This document shows, piece by piece, positions 63,210 through 64,000 of a stretch of DNA of 64,000 nt (the stretch's first letter is position 1; each line of letters starts with the position of its first letter). The stretch spans positions 1,254,865-1,318,864 of the forward strand of contig OY718806.1 in assembly GCA_963070105.1 (NCBI GenBank). Direction: 5' to 3'. The notes under the pieces were generated by a model, which ran no database searches, was not told the DNA's origin, and saw only the letters and a program-made list of their open reading frames with translations. The position numbers and the translations under genes were made by a program. Source of the stretch: Litomosoides sigmodontis (lineage: Eukaryota > Nematoda > Chromadorea > Rhabditida > Onchocercidae).

Positions 63210-64000
63210 CTGCGAATATTAGAAAAAAAAAAAGTGAAAAAATTTCTTGCTTTTTAAATTGAAAATGGGAAAAAGAGAGAGAGAGAGAGAGAGAGCAATG
63301 ATAGAAAGTACAATTAACAAATTACATGCATACTGCGCCACACCTGTATTTCTTTAAAAAAGAAAAAATATCAATTAAATGAGTGATGATGTGATGAATT
63401 ATACGGATTCAACTATAAGTTTGAAATTTAAATCCTATCGGACATATTTTCTAGTAATATCATGAAAAACACTATCAGTCATACATTTCAATGAACAGAT
63501 GCGGGAAACATAGAGAGAGATAAAAAGTTCAGTTTTTTTTTGAAAAAAAAATGAAGAAAAAAGAAGTTTGGGGAAGTTTATTAGCAATAAAATTTGTTGC
63601 ATAAGTAAGCAAATTTGTGATAGATTGAAAATAATCGAATTTTATGCGATAACTAAATTGGTGGAGGGAAAAAACTATATGGTGTAAATTAGACAATTTG
63701 AAGGATTTAATTTATTCACAAAATCTTGAAAGTTAAATTTATTTGCAAATTTTTGATATTATAGGTTATAACAAATAGTAAGGTGAAGAAAAAAATTTAA
63801 GCAAACAGATAGATGAAACGGCGGAAAAAATAAAAAGGAAAAGACGGATGGAAAAGAAAGAAAAAATTGGATATCCAATCATTTGCTATCGTCATCGATC
63901 GATTATCCTATTTCAGTTTTTTTTTTTTGAAAAAAAAAGAAAGAGAGCGATTATGAAGTTGCAAAAGAAGAAAATAATTAACTTAAACTAATGATTGCGC
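63210..64000. other. Probable intron or upstream sequence of the kinase gene
   Basis: No coding stretch was seen. There is a GA tract at about 63,274-63,296 and poly-A/T runs. The next upstream exon of the kinase gene is expected beyond the window. Confidence 0.5.

Overview
The window looks like a piece of a nematode genome, most likely a filarial or other clade III (Spirurina) worm. This is inferred from four things: the very AT-rich composition, the small introns ending in TTTCAG-like acceptors, the first coding exons that start right after a 3' splice signal (as in spliced-leader trans-splicing), and three genes with clear nematode-type relatives. No virus, plasmid, CRISPR array, rRNA or tRNA gene was recognised.

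Layout. Bases 1-19,186 hold no gene I can support; they carry many microsatellites, a 663-bp (AGT)n array, and a (TAA)n block with a 15-bp higher-order unit. A plus-strand C2H2 zinc-finger gene occupies 19,236-24,602 (8 exons, joined in frame to 698 codons, with an 85-residue glutamine-rich tract). A gene-poor AT-rich stretch follows to 38,997. A 2.1-kb uninterrupted (TTA)n array then ends 33 bp before the first exon of a plus-strand Cys-loop ligand-gated anion channel (41,133-44,705, about 12 exons, 444 codons). A 4.5-kb interval, 44,706-49,216, has no confident gene but is rich in inverted repeats, including a pre-miRNA-like 90-bp hairpin and a GC-rich structured island. From 49,217 to beyond 63,209 the minus strand carries a roughly 39-exon NUAK/ARK5-family kinase gene, the orthologue of C. 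elegans unc-82. Its 5' end appears to lie outside the window.

How the genes relate. The channel and the kinase are convergent. Nothing suggests an operon or a shared pathway: one gene is a probable transcription factor, one a neuronal or muscle receptor, and one a muscle cytoskeleton kinase. The exon models come from reading frames, splice consensus and phase matching by eye. Phases agree at almost every junction; exceptions are flagged.

Most unusual points: the (UUA)n arrays lying in sense orientation just upstream of 3' splice sites in two different genes; the hairpin at 46,651-46,740 and the folded GC island at 47,118-47,280; a probable GC-AG intron and a possible membrane-tail isoform in the kinase; and the higher-order TAA/TAG repeat.
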